Shown here piece by piece: positions 29,309 through 38,987 of a stretch of DNA of 64,000 nt. The first letter of the stretch is position 1, and each line of letters starts with the position of its first letter. The stretch is taken from NCBI RefSeq assembly GCF_001922985.1, contig NZ_MRUH01000164.1, positions 62,001 to 126,000 on the forward strand. The letters are read 5' to 3'. The stretch comes from Teredinibacter waterburyi (GTDB lineage: Bacteria > Pseudomonadota > Gammaproteobacteria > Pseudomonadales > Cellvibrionaceae). The notes under the pieces are model-generated. The model saw only the letters and a list, made by a program, of their open reading frames with translations, did not search any database and was not told the DNA's origin. The position numbers and the translations under genes are program-made.

Positions 29309-31564
29309 CTATCGACCGGCGTATCGCTTCAGCATACTCGGCACATCTAAAATTAAGGCAATGGTACCGTCACCGGTAATTGTTGCGCCCGCCATTCCAG
29401 GCGTACCGTGCAGCATTTTTCCAAGGGGTTTGATAACAACCTCCTCCTGCCCTATCAGTTGATCTACTACAAAACCAACCCGTTGAGTGCCGACAGAAAC
29501 AATAACGACATGCCCTTCGTGCGGTTTTGTGAACGCTGAATTTTTCTTAACCAACCAGCGCTTCAAATGAAATATAGGCACGGCTCTTTCGCGAATCGTT
29601 ATACATTCTTGGCCATCCACTATATGGCTTTTGGTCAAATCCATGTGGAAAATTTCATTCACACTAACCAACGGCAAGGCGAATGTTTGCTGCCCCAACA
29701 TAATCATTAGGGTCGGCATGATCGCCAAGGTTAAAGGCACTTTGATGTTGATGCGTGTACCTTCACCCACTTTCGATTGTATTTCAATCGAACCATTTAG
29801 CTGGGTTATTTTGGTCTTCACCACGTCCATACCTACACCGCGGCCGGACACATCTGAGATTTCTGTCTTGGTCGAAAAGCCTGGGGCAAAAATTAAATTA
29901 AAGGCCTCGGTATCGGTTAAGCGTGCCGCTGCATCCGCTTCGTACAAGCCTTTTTCAACTGCTCTATCACGCAGTTTTTGTGGATCCATACCACCGCCGT
30001 CATCGGTGATCGAAAGCAAAATATGGTCACCCTCCTGCTCGGCAGCGAGAATAATTTTACCAACCCGTGATTTATTGTGCTCCTCCCGAATCGCGGGCAA
30101 TTCAATACCGTGATCAACGGAATTTCTCACTAAGTGAACAAGTGGATCGGCCAAAGCTTCTACAAGATTCTTATCGAGATCCGTTTCTTCGCCGACGAGT
30201 TCTAGGTGGATTTCTTTCTTCAAATTTCGCGCGAGATCGCGAACAACACGAGGAAACCGACCAAACACTTTCTTAATAGGCTGCATCCGCGTTTTCATGA
30301 CGGACGTTTGCAAATCGGCAGTGACAACGTCAAGGTTGGCGACAGCTTTTTGCATGGCTTCATTATTTGATTCAACGCCTAGGCGAACCAAACGATTGCG
30401 AACCAGTACAAGTTCGCCAACCATATTCATAATGTCATCGAGCCGCTGAGTATCTACACGAACTGTTGTCTCTGCCGCTTGGGCTTGCACCGGAGCTGCT
30501 GTGGCGCTGTCGCGAGCTTTAGGCGCATCGGGGACTGCTTTTGGCGCTGGGGATACTGGCTGAGATACCAATGCTGCGGCGTTTGCTGGTTTTGCTGCTG
30601 GCGATTTTGCAGGCGGCGATTCCTTCTTATTTGGAACTGCTGACGATGTATTAGCTTCTTTCGATCCAGCGCCCGTAACAACAGGCGCTTTGCCTTTACC
30701 ATGCAATTGGTCGAGTAAATCTTCAAATTCCGAATCGCTAATGTGATCGGTTGCTGGCTTGGCATTTACGCTACTCGTCTCTGCAGGAGCTTTGCCTCTA
30801 CCGTGTAGCTGGTCTAACAGGGCTTCGAATTCATCCGAGGTAATTTCATCGCTGTTAGATGCCGATGAAGATGGTCCGAGGTCAGCTGCGGCGTTGGCGG
30901 TTGGGCCCTTGCCTGAGCCGTGTAATTGATCAAGTAGATTTTCGAATTCGTCATCGCTAATGTCGTTGCTATTTTGAGTACTGCTAGTACCAGCACTAGT
31001 TTTAGCAGAGGCGCCTGATGTGGCTGAATCGTCTGTTTCGTTCAAGGCATCGAGAAAGCCTTCAAATTCGTCGTCAGTCATATCGATGCTGACTTTAGCG
31101 TCGCGATCGTCGCTTGCGGGCTCCGCTATGACTTCGGCATTTGGCGTTACCTCAGCTTGCGGTTCAGCAAGGTCCTCGCAGGACACCATACGTTCCAGCT
31201 CGGCAATCAATTCTGGCGGTGCGGGCGGCATTTCGGTACGCGCCGAGACTGCGGCAAATTGTTCGTTCACTGTGTCGAGCGCACGCAACACTACATCCAT
31301 AAGTTCGGAGGTAACGCTACGCTTGCCATTGCGCAAAATATCAAACAGGTTTTCGGTAACGTGACAGCAGTCGACCATTGCATTTAACTGCAAAAAGCCA
31401 GCGCCGCCTTTAACTGTGTGAAAACCTCGGAAAATAGCATTGAGCAGATCTTTGTCATCTGGACGCTGCTCCAAATCGACCAACTGTTCAGACAGCTGTT
31501 CGATTATTTCTCCGGCTTCGACAAGAAAGTCCTGAAGGATATCTTCATCATCGCCAAACGCCAT
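29309..31564 (-). CDS. cheA: Chemotaxis histidine kinase CheA (main array)
   Basis: A 751-residue CheA. The P1 Hpt domain has phospho-His49 in FRGFHTVKGG. P3 dimerisation begins near ETTVRVD (366-), P4 shows LVRNSVDHGIE and the G-boxes, and P5 is CheW-like. A typical folded P2 domain is not apparent. Residues about 130-365 are low-complexity and carry four copies of an acidic motif of the form SDxEFExLLDQLHG at 162-174, 202-220, 241-259 and 275-293. Polar CheA proteins of Vibrio have a localisation region (LID) in a comparable place that binds ParP, and these repeats may serve that role. The neighbours are cheZ upstream and cheB downstream. Confidence 0.96.
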   Translation of the reverse strand: MAFGDDEDILQDFLVEAGEIIEQLSEQLVDLEQRPDDKDLLNAIFRGFHTVKGGAGFLQLNAMVDCCHVTENLFDILRNGKRSVTSELMDVVLRALDTVNEQFAAVSARTEMPPAPPELIAELERMVSCEDLAEPQAEVTPNAEVIAEPASDDRDAKVSIDMTDDEFEGFLDALNETDDSATSGASAKTSAGTSSTQNSNDISDDEFENLLDQLHGSGKGPTANAAADLGPSSSASNSDEITSDEFEALLDQLHGRGKAPAETSSVNAKPATDHISDSEFEDLLDQLHGKGKAPVVTGAGSKEANTSSAVPNKKESPPAKSPAAKPANAAALVSQPVSPAPKAVPDAPKARDSATAAPVQAQAAETTVRVDTQRLDDIMNMVGELVLVRNRLVRLGVESNNEAMQKAVANLDVVTADLQTSVMKTRMQPIKKVFGRFPRVVRDLARNLKKEIHLELVGEETDLDKNLVEALADPLVHLVRNSVDHGIELPAIREEHNKSRVGKIILAAEQEGDHILLSITDDGGGMDPQKLRDRAVEKGLYEADAAARLTDTEAFNLIFAPGFSTKTEISDVSGRGVGMDVVKTKITQLNGSIEIQSKVGEGTRINIKVPLTLAIMPTLMIMLGQQTFALPLVSVNEIFHMDLTKSHIVDGQECITIRERAVPIFHLKRWLVKKNSAFTKPHEGHVVIVSVGTQRVGFVVDQLIGQEEVVIKPLGKMLHGTPGMAGATITGDGTIALILDVPSMLKRYAGR
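30686..31081 (-). repeat. Four coding repeats in the CheA linker
   Basis: Within cheA four imperfect repeats occur, spaced 34 to 40 residues apart. Three share the core EFExLLDQLHGxGKxP, and the first is shorter (DDEFEGFLDAL). The spacers are Ser/Thr/Ala-rich. The repeats differ at synonymous positions, so they are not a recent sequence artefact. Confidence 0.85.
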
Positions 31565-31574
31565 TCAATACTCC

Positions 31575-32375
31575 TTAAAAACCTAAGCTCGACAAAAGAT
31601 CGTCAACTTCATCTTGACCGGAAACGACATCTGTACGCGATTCGGCATTAATTTGTGGCCCCTCTGCAACGGTGTCTCGCTGTTTAACTATATTCGGATC
31701 ACGCACACTTTCGGGATTCTTTGCCAAGCCTGTAACCTGTTCCACTTGCCCCGCTATACGCATGAGTTTTACCAGTTCAGACTCAACGTCTGTCACTAAA
31801 CCAATAACTTTGCGTAATACCTGACCGGTGAGATCTTGGTAGCCTTGCTCTAGGATTATGTCTTGCAAACTCTTGTTTAAGGTTGTCGTACCTTCATCCA
31901 TTTGGTCGAGAAAATCGCCCATCTGGTTATAGAGGTCGCGAAACTCTTCTTTAGTCATTTCACGTCGTTTTAAGCGGTGCCACTCTTCACGTAAGCGAGT
32001 TGCCTCCAGCCCTAGGTTCATGGCAATGGGGGCAACAGCCTCCACCTTATCCATGGTTTTATCCGCCGCTTCTTGTGTTTTGGTAATGACATATTGCAAC
32101 CGGTTAGACGCGTCTTTTATCTCGGAATTATTGACTTCCGGAGGTTCCGAATCCATATCCGCATCAACATGAAAGTTAACAATCGCGTTATGTAAGCCTC
32201 GCGTTAGTTGCCCTACACTTTTAAAAATATGTTGGTTCCGAGCTTCGACTAAATCGTGGATCATCTCGGATGCTTCATCGAGATTATCGCTCTGAAGTTT
32301 CTCAACCAAATGATTGGCACAGTCTTGTAACTGCGACAAAAAATGGTCTTGCTGTTCCGTATTATTATTTCCCAT
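31575..32375 (-). CDS. cheZ: CheY-P phosphatase CheZ
   Basis: A 266-residue, mostly helical protein matching CheZ, which dephosphorylates CheY-P. The catalytic region QGYQDLTGQVLRKV contains the conserved glutamine. The C-terminal CheY-binding peptide EVDDLLSSLGF closes the protein. The long N-terminal helices form the dimeric four-helix bundle. It lies between cheY (20-bp gap) and cheA (10-bp gap). Confidence 0.94.
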   Translation of the reverse strand: MGNNNTEQQDHFLSQLQDCANHLVEKLQSDNLDEASEMIHDLVEARNQHIFKSVGQLTRGLHNAIVNFHVDADMDSEPPEVNNSEIKDASNRLQYVITKTQEAADKTMDKVEAVAPIAMNLGLEATRLREEWHRLKRREMTKEEFRDLYNQMGDFLDQMDEGTTTLNKSLQDIILEQGYQDLTGQVLRKVIGLVTDVESELVKLMRIAGQVEQVTGLAKNPESVRDPNIVKQRDTVAEGPQINAESRTDVVSGQDEVDDLLSSLGF

Positions 32376-32395
32376 TAGCTGCCCTTCAACATCGC

Positions 32396-32782
32396 TTAAC
32401 TGCCTACGCGCTCAAAAATCTTGTCGATTTTTTCTTTAAGTACCTGAGCGGTAAATGGTTTAACTACATAGCCATTCACGCCAGCCTGAGCTGCCTCGAC
32501 GATTTGATCCCGTTTCGCTTCGGCGGTTACCATAAGTACCGGCAAACCCGCCAACTTAGCATCGGCACGAACTTCTTTGAGCAGATCAATCCCAGTCATG
32601 CCAGGCATGTTCCAGTCCGTCACAAGAAAGTCAAAATCGCCGCTGCGAAGCATAGGCAAAGCCGTAGAGCCATCGTCCGCCTCTTGGGTATTGGTAAAGC
32701 CTAAATCGCGTAGTAGGTTTTTAATAATGCGCCTCATCGTCGAGAAATCATCAACAATCAGGATTTTCATATTCTTATCCAA
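32396..32782 (-). CDS. cheY: Chemotaxis response regulator CheY (main array)
   Basis: A single-domain receiver of 128 residues that, when phosphorylated by CheA, binds FliM/FliN to change flagellar rotation. Phosphoacceptor D56 lies in [11 protein letters not shown], the acidic pair in VDDFSTMRR, and the conserved Lys in VVKPFTA. Start choice: a TTG at 32782 has GGAGG five bases upstream, while the ATG at 32770 lies 17 bases from that site. The TTG fits the ribosome binding site, the ATG fits the usual family N-terminus (MKILIVDD). The end product differs by four residues only. Confidence 0.95.
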   Translation of the reverse strand: MDKNMKILIVDDFSTMRRIIKNLLRDLGFTNTQEADDGSTALPMLRSGDFDFLVTDWNMPGMTGIDLLKEVRADAKLAGLPVLMVTAEAKRDQIVEAAQAGVNGYVVKPFTAQVLKEKIDKIFERVGS

Positions 32783-33066
32783 TGTAACCTCCGCTATCCC
32801 CTACAGATCTTGGAAAACTATTCATATATGCCAGTGAATGGTTGGACATAAAACTTGTATCTCGCTGCTCGAATATTTAGGTTTAACACGTTACACCCTG
32901 CACCTGCTTCACAGATTCTCAGGTTTTAAGCGGTTCCCTTACCAAGTCTAGACGGACTTAGCCGGTCATCCAGTTTTAAGCCCTGTATTTATAGAAAAAT
33001 GTGGTTTTATGCGTAAATCGTTGCAAGCTGCAGCCACCGCTGTGCGTTTAATGACCAAACAGGCAG
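32783..33066. other. Gap between fliA and cheY
   Basis: These 284 bp hold no gene I can support. A sigma-28 promoter for the chemotaxis operon would be expected here, but no convincing TAAAGTTT-N11-GCCGATAA match was found by eye. A near sigma-54 match (TGGCTGCAGCTTGC) has spacing one base too short. Confidence 0.4.
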
Positions 33067-33807
33067 CTACCAATCAGTCAGGCGTGCCCTAAGACGCATG
33101 GTGGCCTGACTGTGAATTTGACTTACTCGAGATTCAGAAACCCCCAAGGTTAAGCCAATTTCCTTTAGGTTGAGCTCTTGCTCGTAATAAAGTGACAGTA
33201 CTAGCTGATCGCGTTCGGGTAAGGTTTTAATCGCTTCGACAATGGCCGCGCGCATCTCAGAATGTTGCACGCTTTCTGCTGGCCCTGGGGAGGAATGCGA
33301 TGGCTGGGTTGTGTAGCTATGCCCCTCATCTGCGTCTAGGGTTTCATCCAAACTAAACAAGCGGGCAGAATTGGCGTCGCGCAAAATAGCGTGGTATTCA
33401 TCAATATCGATGTCCAGCGCTTCGGCGACTTCTGTATCTTTGGCATCGCGCCCCAAGCGTGCCTCCAACGCCTTTACCGCCTCGGCGACCATACGGGTAT
33501 TGCGATGCACCGATCTTGGGGCCCAATCTCCGCGACGCATTTCATCGACCATGGCACCGCGAATGCGGATACCGGCATAGGTTTCGAAGCTGGCGCCACG
33601 ACTATTATCGTATTTCTGAGCAGCTTCAAGCAGACCAATCATGCCGGCTTGAATTAAGTCATCTACCTGCACGCAAGCCGGCATTCTCGCCATCATGTGA
33701 TGGGCGATACGCTTTACTAGGGGGGCGAAATCTTCTACCCGAATATCTGCGCCCGCATCCTGCATTTGTTCGTAAACCATTAAGCTTTCTGCCGGATTTG
33801 CTGCCAT
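33067..33807 (-). CDS. fliA: Flagellar sigma factor FliA (sigma-28)
   Basis: A 246-residue sigma-70-family factor of the FliA group. Region 2 shows DDLIQAGMIGLLEAAQKYDNSRGASFETYAGIRIRGAMVDEMRR. Region 3 is reduced, and region 4 contains the helix-turn-helix ESRVSQIHSQA. It directs late flagellar and chemotaxis genes and is inhibited by FlgM (not in this window). It follows fleN with a 78-bp gap, as in Pseudomonas flhF-fleN-fliA. One good sigma-28-type promoter was found in the window, at 59963-59989. Confidence 0.96.
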   Translation of the reverse strand: MAANPAESLMVYEQMQDAGADIRVEDFAPLVKRIAHHMMARMPACVQVDDLIQAGMIGLLEAAQKYDNSRGASFETYAGIRIRGAMVDEMRRGDWAPRSVHRNTRMVAEAVKALEARLGRDAKDTEVAEALDIDIDEYHAILRDANSARLFSLDETLDADEGHSYTTQPSHSSPGPAESVQHSEMRAAIVEAIKTLPERDQLVLSLYYEQELNLKEIGLTLGVSESRVSQIHSQATMRLRARLTDW

Positions 33808-33885
33808 ATGGGTGTTGGTCCTGAAAAGACATAACCGACGGCGGTCGTTCCCCGTCGTACTACTTTTGTCACTACCGGGAACACA

Positions 33886-34794
33886 CTAGTAGCCGGAAAC
33901 ACTCGCCGACTGCAGTAATCGTTCTAGGAAAAATTCGAGATGACCACGTGCCGTGGTTTGCACCGGCCATTGATCAATTTTTTGCGCCATGGCGCGTATC
34001 GATAGAGCCGCCTTCGAGCGTGGCGCAAAGGTCATTAGAGGCTGTCGCTTCTGTACGGCTTTGCGCACATTTTCATCAAATGGAACGTGCCCAAGGTACT
34101 GTAGAGACGCATCCAAGAAGCGGTCGCAAACCGAATTTAATTTATTAAAAAGGTTTATACCTTCTTGGGTACTGCGGGTCATGTTGGCGATTACCCTAAA
34201 GCGAAATACACCGTGTTCCGCATTTAGCAATTTGATTAACGCGTAGGCATCGGTAATAGAAGACGGCTCATCACAGACAACAATAATCGCCTCTTGCGCC
34301 GCTTGCACGAAACTAATAACCGTATCGGAAATTCCCGCCGCGGTATCGATCATAAGGATATCGAGCTGATCACTAACTTCGCTGAAAGCGTTGATTAAGG
34401 ACGCGTGTTCTTGGGGGGAAAGCTGGGTCATTTGTTGCACGCCGGATGAGGCCGGCACGATTTTAATCCCGCCAGGCCCATTCAGCATAACTTCTCGCAA
34501 GCTCATGCTGCCGTCCAGCACATCCGCGAGCGTATGCTTAGCCTGTAAGCCAAGCAGAACGTCAACATTGGCAAGCCCCAAATCGGCGTCCATCAAAATC
34601 ACGCGGCGCTGCATTTCGGCCAGTGCAATACTCAAATTTACCGACATATTGGTTTTACCAACGCCGCCTTTGCCGCCTGTGACGGCGATAACTTTAATAG
34701 GTCTGTTCGAGCTCATAGAGTTGATGTCCCGGGCTCCTGCTGTTTTAGGTTTCTGCGCCATTGCGCGGTCGGCCAAGCGAGTAATAGTGTTCAT
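33886..34794 (-). CDS. fleN: Flagellar number regulator FleN (FlhG), MinD-like ATPase
   Basis: A 302-residue ParA/MinD-family ATPase. The deviant Walker A motif GGKGGVGKTNMSVN lies near residue 40, the Walker B region is ILMIDTAAG, and switch elements follow. In Pseudomonas and Vibrio FleN/FlhG limits flagellar number by antagonising the master regulator FleQ and stimulating FlhF GTPase. The first ATG (34794) gives a 27-residue N-terminal extension. The activating DQAxxLR motif known from FlhG is not obvious there. An internal ATG at 34713 is an alternative start. It lies between flhF and fliA. Confidence 0.93.
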   Translation of the reverse strand: MNTITRLADRAMAQKPKTAGARDINSMSSNRPIKVIAVTGGKGGVGKTNMSVNLSIALAEMQRRVILMDADLGLANVDVLLGLQAKHTLADVLDGSMSLREVMLNGPGGIKIVPASSGVQQMTQLSPQEHASLINAFSEVSDQLDILMIDTAAGISDTVISFVQAAQEAIIVVCDEPSSITDAYALIKLLNAEHGVFRFRVIANMTRSTQEGINLFNKLNSVCDRFLDASLQYLGHVPFDENVRKAVQKRQPLMTFAPRSKAALSIRAMAQKIDQWPVQTTARGHLEFFLERLLQSASVSGY

Positions 34795-34824
34795 AAATTT
34801 ATCGACTTTCCCAAGTATAGTTCA

Positions 34825-36354
34825 CTAATTGCCAACCGCACCGATAGAGGCTGAATCACTCGTTTTTAACATTGCGACGGCATCGGCAACAATTTGGCGG
34901 CCGGATGCTAGGGCAATATCTTTGGGTATCTCTTGGCCGTCGGTGGTGTACGCGATAGGCATACCGCGCTCTAGCACCACACTAATCGCTTCGCCGAGAC
35001 TCGCGGCTTCGTCCATTTTACTGAGCACACAGGCGTCGATACCTTTGCGCGAGCTATAGGCATGAGTAGAGGCTTTCATGGTTTGTAGCTGGCTGTTACA
35101 GGCCATAACTAAAATGCGTTTAAGGCTGGGACAAGTGTCGAGCTTAGTAAGCTGATCTTTTAACAGCGGATCGCCATGCCGAAAGCCCGCGGTATCGATC
35201 AGGATCAACGGAAACTGGCGCAAGCTTGCCAGCACGGTTAGCAAACTGTGTTCGGTATCAACAGCTCGCACCGGCACATTTAAAATGCGACCTAGCGAGC
35301 GCAGTTGGTCAAAGGCTCCCACTCGATAGGTATCGGTGGTAACGAGGGCAACCTTACCTGGCCCCTGTTCTAACACGTAACGCGCAGCAAGTTTGGCGAT
35401 GGTAGTGGTTTTACCTACGCCGGTCTGGCCGACGAACGCAAAGATTCCGCCCTTGGAGACCATGTCCTCGGCAACCACCGGCAGCTCACCGGCTAGATTG
35501 TTCATACAAGCGCGCCACACGTGGCTAACTTTTTCGTGATGGCCGACGTCGCGCAACAACCGCTGGGCAATATTTTCGGGTAACCCAAGGCGGGCCATGT
35601 GATCGTTAAGTACCGAGAAGCGACCGGGCATGCGAATTTGATGAGGCATACTATGCGACTGTGACGTGTCGTTCATGCGCCACAATTGTTGCTCCATCAA
35701 CATCCGCATGTCGGCAATTTCACCCTGTAACTGTTCTAACCTGCCCTGCTCGGCGACCTCCGATGAAGCTTGCGTTTCGGCCTGGCGCAGTTGGTTTTGT
35801 AATACCTGCTCGAGACTGCTGCGCTCCGACTGAGCAGCTGGCTGGCTATAGTGAGCCTGTGTGGGCGGTACTGATTCGCTCTCCCTGTGCTGCGGTTGCG
35901 AACGGGTTTCGGTGTTACCTGCAAACGCCGCGATCGGCGCTTCGGCGTCTCGGGCACGGCGCTTTGCATCTAGCATTCGTTCACGAGCGCGTTCAATTTC
36001 CATCGCCAGCTTTTCACCGCGAGTAGACTTCACTTCACTCGGGCTGTTGGACTCAACCCGAGCTCGGGTATGGGCTGCCGCCTGCTCGACACTCGCCTGC
36101 TGCTGCCAAGCGCTGTCGCTGGCTAGAGCGCGATCTAATTCAGCGTCGAAATGCTGACCAAACTCCCGCCGCACATCAATGCCGCGAGTCGGTAAATCTA
36201 AATCGACGCTGGTAATAACTTCTACACCACCGGGGACTTTTTGACTGGAGAGAATAACCGCTTCCGGCCCCATCTCGGCGCGAACCAGATCGAGAGCACG
36301 GCGCATGGTCGGCGCAACAAATCGTTTTACCTGCTGGTTTTGGGTCGTTTGCAT
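34825..36354 (-). CDS. flhF: Polar flagellum placement GTPase FlhF
   Basis: A 509-residue SRP-type GTPase that marks the pole for flagellar assembly. The basic N-terminal B domain begins QVKRFVAPTMRRALDLVRAEMG. A long variable linker (about 90-220) follows, then the NG domain with Walker A GQTGVGKTTTIAKLAARY, TTDTYRVGA and LIDTAGF. I chose the ATG at 36354 because AGGAG lies eight bases upstream. A GTG eight codons earlier would put that site inside the gene. It follows flhA with a 106-bp gap and precedes fleN and fliA. Confidence 0.94.
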   Translation of the reverse strand: MQTTQNQQVKRFVAPTMRRALDLVRAEMGPEAVILSSQKVPGGVEVITSVDLDLPTRGIDVRREFGQHFDAELDRALASDSAWQQQASVEQAAAHTRARVESNSPSEVKSTRGEKLAMEIERARERMLDAKRRARDAEAPIAAFAGNTETRSQPQHRESESVPPTQAHYSQPAAQSERSSLEQVLQNQLRQAETQASSEVAEQGRLEQLQGEIADMRMLMEQQLWRMNDTSQSHSMPHQIRMPGRFSVLNDHMARLGLPENIAQRLLRDVGHHEKVSHVWRACMNNLAGELPVVAEDMVSKGGIFAFVGQTGVGKTTTIAKLAARYVLEQGPGKVALVTTDTYRVGAFDQLRSLGRILNVPVRAVDTEHSLLTVLASLRQFPLILIDTAGFRHGDPLLKDQLTKLDTCPSLKRILVMACNSQLQTMKASTHAYSSRKGIDACVLSKMDEAASLGEAISVVLERGMPIAYTTDGQEIPKDIALASGRQIVADAVAMLKTSDSASIGAVGN

Positions 36355-36460
36355 AGTGCTTACTCCTGGCGCTTTCACACCGTCAAAAATCTAACGTTTT
36401 TTCTTTCGGCCTCTTGGCCAACGTCATGAATCTGTTGATAGAACGGCAATCTTGTCGGGA

Positions 36461-38713
36461 CTATTGCGGGTTAAGCACTTCGCGGCCAACCGTTGCTTCT
36501 ATCGTAATTTGTTTGTTATCGGGGACTTCCGTATAGGCTAGAACCCGCATATCTGGCACATTAAAGCGTACAAATTGCGCCATCATTTCCCGTATTGGCG
36601 CGGCTACCAGAAGGATTAGGGGTTTACCACCCATCTCCTGTTTTCGCCCCGCCGCTACCAACGCATTGTTTAAGCGTTCCGCAAGCTGAGGCTCAATAAA
36701 CGCGCCGTCTTCCGCGCCAGCTTTTTGTGCCTGCTGTACCGACTGTAGCAACAACTGTTCCAGAGCTGGATCGAAGGTAATAACGGGTAGGTTAGGCTCC
36801 TGACCAACAATACTCTGCACTATTTGTCGTGCCAGCCCGGCGCGGGCAAACGAGGTAAGCGTAACGGTGTCGTGATTTTTGTTGCCGTGTGCCGCTAGCG
36901 ATTCGGCGATGGTTCGCATGTCGCGTACAGGTACCTGCTCGCGCAACAGTGCCTGTAAAACTTTTAACAACTGATTGATAGTGATGGTATTGGGGATAAG
37001 CTCTTCGACCAGCTTTGGTGATTTTTCGGCGAGCATGTCTAGCCACTTCTGAACATCTTCGTGGCCAATTAATTCGTGAGTGTGATTTGAAATAATTTGG
37101 TTGAGATGGGTTGCCGCCACAGTACTGGCATCCACCACGGTATAACCGAGCGACTGCGCTTGATCTCGTTGCCGCTCATCAATCCAAACGGCTTCTAGGC
37201 CAAATGCGGGGTCGGTGGTTTTAGTGCCGTCGAGCTTGCCAAATACCTGGCCGGGGTTGATCGCCATAAACCGTTCGGCAAACACTTCGCCTTCTCCAAC
37301 CGTAACGCCCATTAGGGTTATGCGATAAGCGTTAGGCACCAAATCTAAGTTGTCGCGAATGTGAACCGCGGGAATTAAAAAGCCTAAATCTTGGGAGAGT
37401 TTTTTTCGCACGCCTTTTATGCGGCCGAGCAACTCGCCGCCTTGGCCTTTATCCACCAATGGAATCAGCCGATAGCCCACTTCAAGACCAATAATATCCA
37501 CCGGTGCAACATCGTCCCAACTCACCTCGCTGGGCTCGGTTGTAGCGCTATGACCGCTCGACATGTTAGCGCTGGAAGAACCGCTCGGCGCAGGCAGTGA
37601 TTGATGGCTTGTTTCACCGGTTAGCGTCGCTTTGCTGGAACCGCCGCCACGAACGAAACCGCCCTCTTCCACCACCTCGGCCTGCTGTGCTTTAAAGTGA
37701 ATAAAATACGCGAGAAAGCCGCAAATAAGCGCCAAACTAATAAACGAAAAATGCGGCATTCCGGGAATAGAGCCCATGATAAAGAGAATCATCGCGGCAA
37801 CGGCCATCGCTTTTGGCGAGGTAAACATTTGCGTCAATACTTGGCCGTTCATGCTTTCGGAGCTGTTAACCCGCGTCACCATAATGGCGGCGGCTACCGA
37901 CAACAATAGCGATGGAATCTGCGCCACCAAACCGTCACCGATGGTTAGCAGCACATACTTTTCTAGGGCGTCCATAAATTCGAGTTGGTGTTGAACCATA
38001 CCAACAATCAAACCGCCAATAATATTGATTATTAGAATTAAAATACCGGCCACAGAATCGCCGCGAACAAACTTGCTGGCACCGTCCATTGCGCCGTAGA
38101 AATCGGCCTCTGCGGCTACATCGGAGCGACGTGTACGCGCTTCGTCCTGATCGATTAAGCCGGCATTTAGATCGGCGTCAATCGCCATTTGCTTGCCGGG
38201 CATAGCATCCAAAGTAAACCGCGCACTCACTTCAGAAATACGCCCAGCACCTTTGGTAACCACCACAAAGTTAATAATAATGAGAATGATAAAAACAACC
38301 AAACCTACGGCGTAGTTACCACCGATAACCACTTCACCAAACGATTGAATTACCTTTCCCGCAGCATCTCCACCTTTGTGACCTTCCAGCAATACCACCC
38401 GTGTTGAGGCGACGTTCAAGGCCAAACGCAGCAAGGTAGCAATAAGTAATATGGTTGGGAAAACTGCAAAATCCAGCGGCCGCAAGCTGTATACAGCAAC
38501 CAGCAGAACAACAATCGAGAGAGCAATATTGAATGAGAAAAAAACATCTAGAAGAAAAGCCGGCAGCGGCAGTGTCATCATCCCCAGCAACATCAACAAC
38601 AGGATGGGCACACTCAAATTGCCGTGGCCTATACCGCGAATGCCCCGTACAGCAGAATCACGAGTGATGGTGCTGGGGAGATTGCGAAGATGCGAAAAAA
38701 ACGGTTCAGCCAT
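36461..38713 (-). CDS. flhA: Flagellar export gate protein FlhA
   Basis: This 750-residue protein is the major export-gate subunit of the flagellar type III secretion system. About eight transmembrane helices lie in the first 340 residues. The FHIPEP signature region follows the second pair (RPLDFAVFPTILLIATLLRLALNVASTR). The long cytoplasmic domain receives chaperone-substrate complexes. The linker after the membrane domain (about residues 350-405) is Gly/Ser-rich and longer than in E. coli, which explains the greater length (usual about 690-710). flhB would normally be close upstream; here an inverted gene separates the two. Confidence 0.95.
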   Translation of the reverse strand: MAEPFFSHLRNLPSTITRDSAVRGIRGIGHGNLSVPILLLMLLGMMTLPLPAFLLDVFFSFNIALSIVVLLVAVYSLRPLDFAVFPTILLIATLLRLALNVASTRVVLLEGHKGGDAAGKVIQSFGEVVIGGNYAVGLVVFIILIIINFVVVTKGAGRISEVSARFTLDAMPGKQMAIDADLNAGLIDQDEARTRRSDVAAEADFYGAMDGASKFVRGDSVAGILILIINIIGGLIVGMVQHQLEFMDALEKYVLLTIGDGLVAQIPSLLLSVAAAIMVTRVNSSESMNGQVLTQMFTSPKAMAVAAMILFIMGSIPGMPHFSFISLALICGFLAYFIHFKAQQAEVVEEGGFVRGGGSSKATLTGETSHQSLPAPSGSSSANMSSGHSATTEPSEVSWDDVAPVDIIGLEVGYRLIPLVDKGQGGELLGRIKGVRKKLSQDLGFLIPAVHIRDNLDLVPNAYRITLMGVTVGEGEVFAERFMAINPGQVFGKLDGTKTTDPAFGLEAVWIDERQRDQAQSLGYTVVDASTVAATHLNQIISNHTHELIGHEDVQKWLDMLAEKSPKLVEELIPNTITINQLLKVLQALLREQVPVRDMRTIAESLAAHGNKNHDTVTLTSFARAGLARQIVQSIVGQEPNLPVITFDPALEQLLLQSVQQAQKAGAEDGAFIEPQLAERLNNALVAAGRKQEMGGKPLILLVAAPIREMMAQFVRFNVPDMRVLAYTEVPDNKQITIEATVGREVLNPQ

Positions 38714-38795
38714 ACGCTAGTTGTCTACTGCTAATCGTGAGAATGAAATCTAATTGACGTTTTTCTGACGTTTTAGGTTTATGCTAGGGGGAATT

Positions 38796-38810
38796 GCAAG
38801 AAGAGTACCG
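38796..38810 (-). promoter_or_regulatory. Possible sigma-54 promoter for flhA
   Basis: On the minus strand the sequence is CGGTAC-TCTTC-TTGC. It keeps the GG and GC dinucleotides and correct spacing but differs at two -24 positions from TGGCAC. It lies 83 bp upstream of flhA, where sigma-54 control is known in Pseudomonas and Vibrio. Confidence 0.35.
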
Positions 38811-38987
38811 GTTTGTAAAAACTGTGATAAAACGATTAATTAGCAAGCCAACCGATAATAATAACAACGCGTTTATCGTGTGTAGTAAGCGGTGAACATC
38901 TCCATTGACGATGAAACCTACACAGGGCATTAGTGTCAAATTCTGTTGGGGGAACTCAGGAAAGAGTCAGCAAAAAGAGAGTCTGCA

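Noticed and set aside
33022-33035. TGGCTGCAGCTTGC between fliA and cheY as a sigma-54 promoter
   Set aside because: The spacing between GG and GC is one base short of the strict sigma-54 requirement.
38821-38870. ACCGATAA as a sigma-28 -10 box for the transglutaminase-like/TPR gene
   Set aside because: The sequence 11 bases upstream (ACGATTAA) does not resemble TAAAGTTT.
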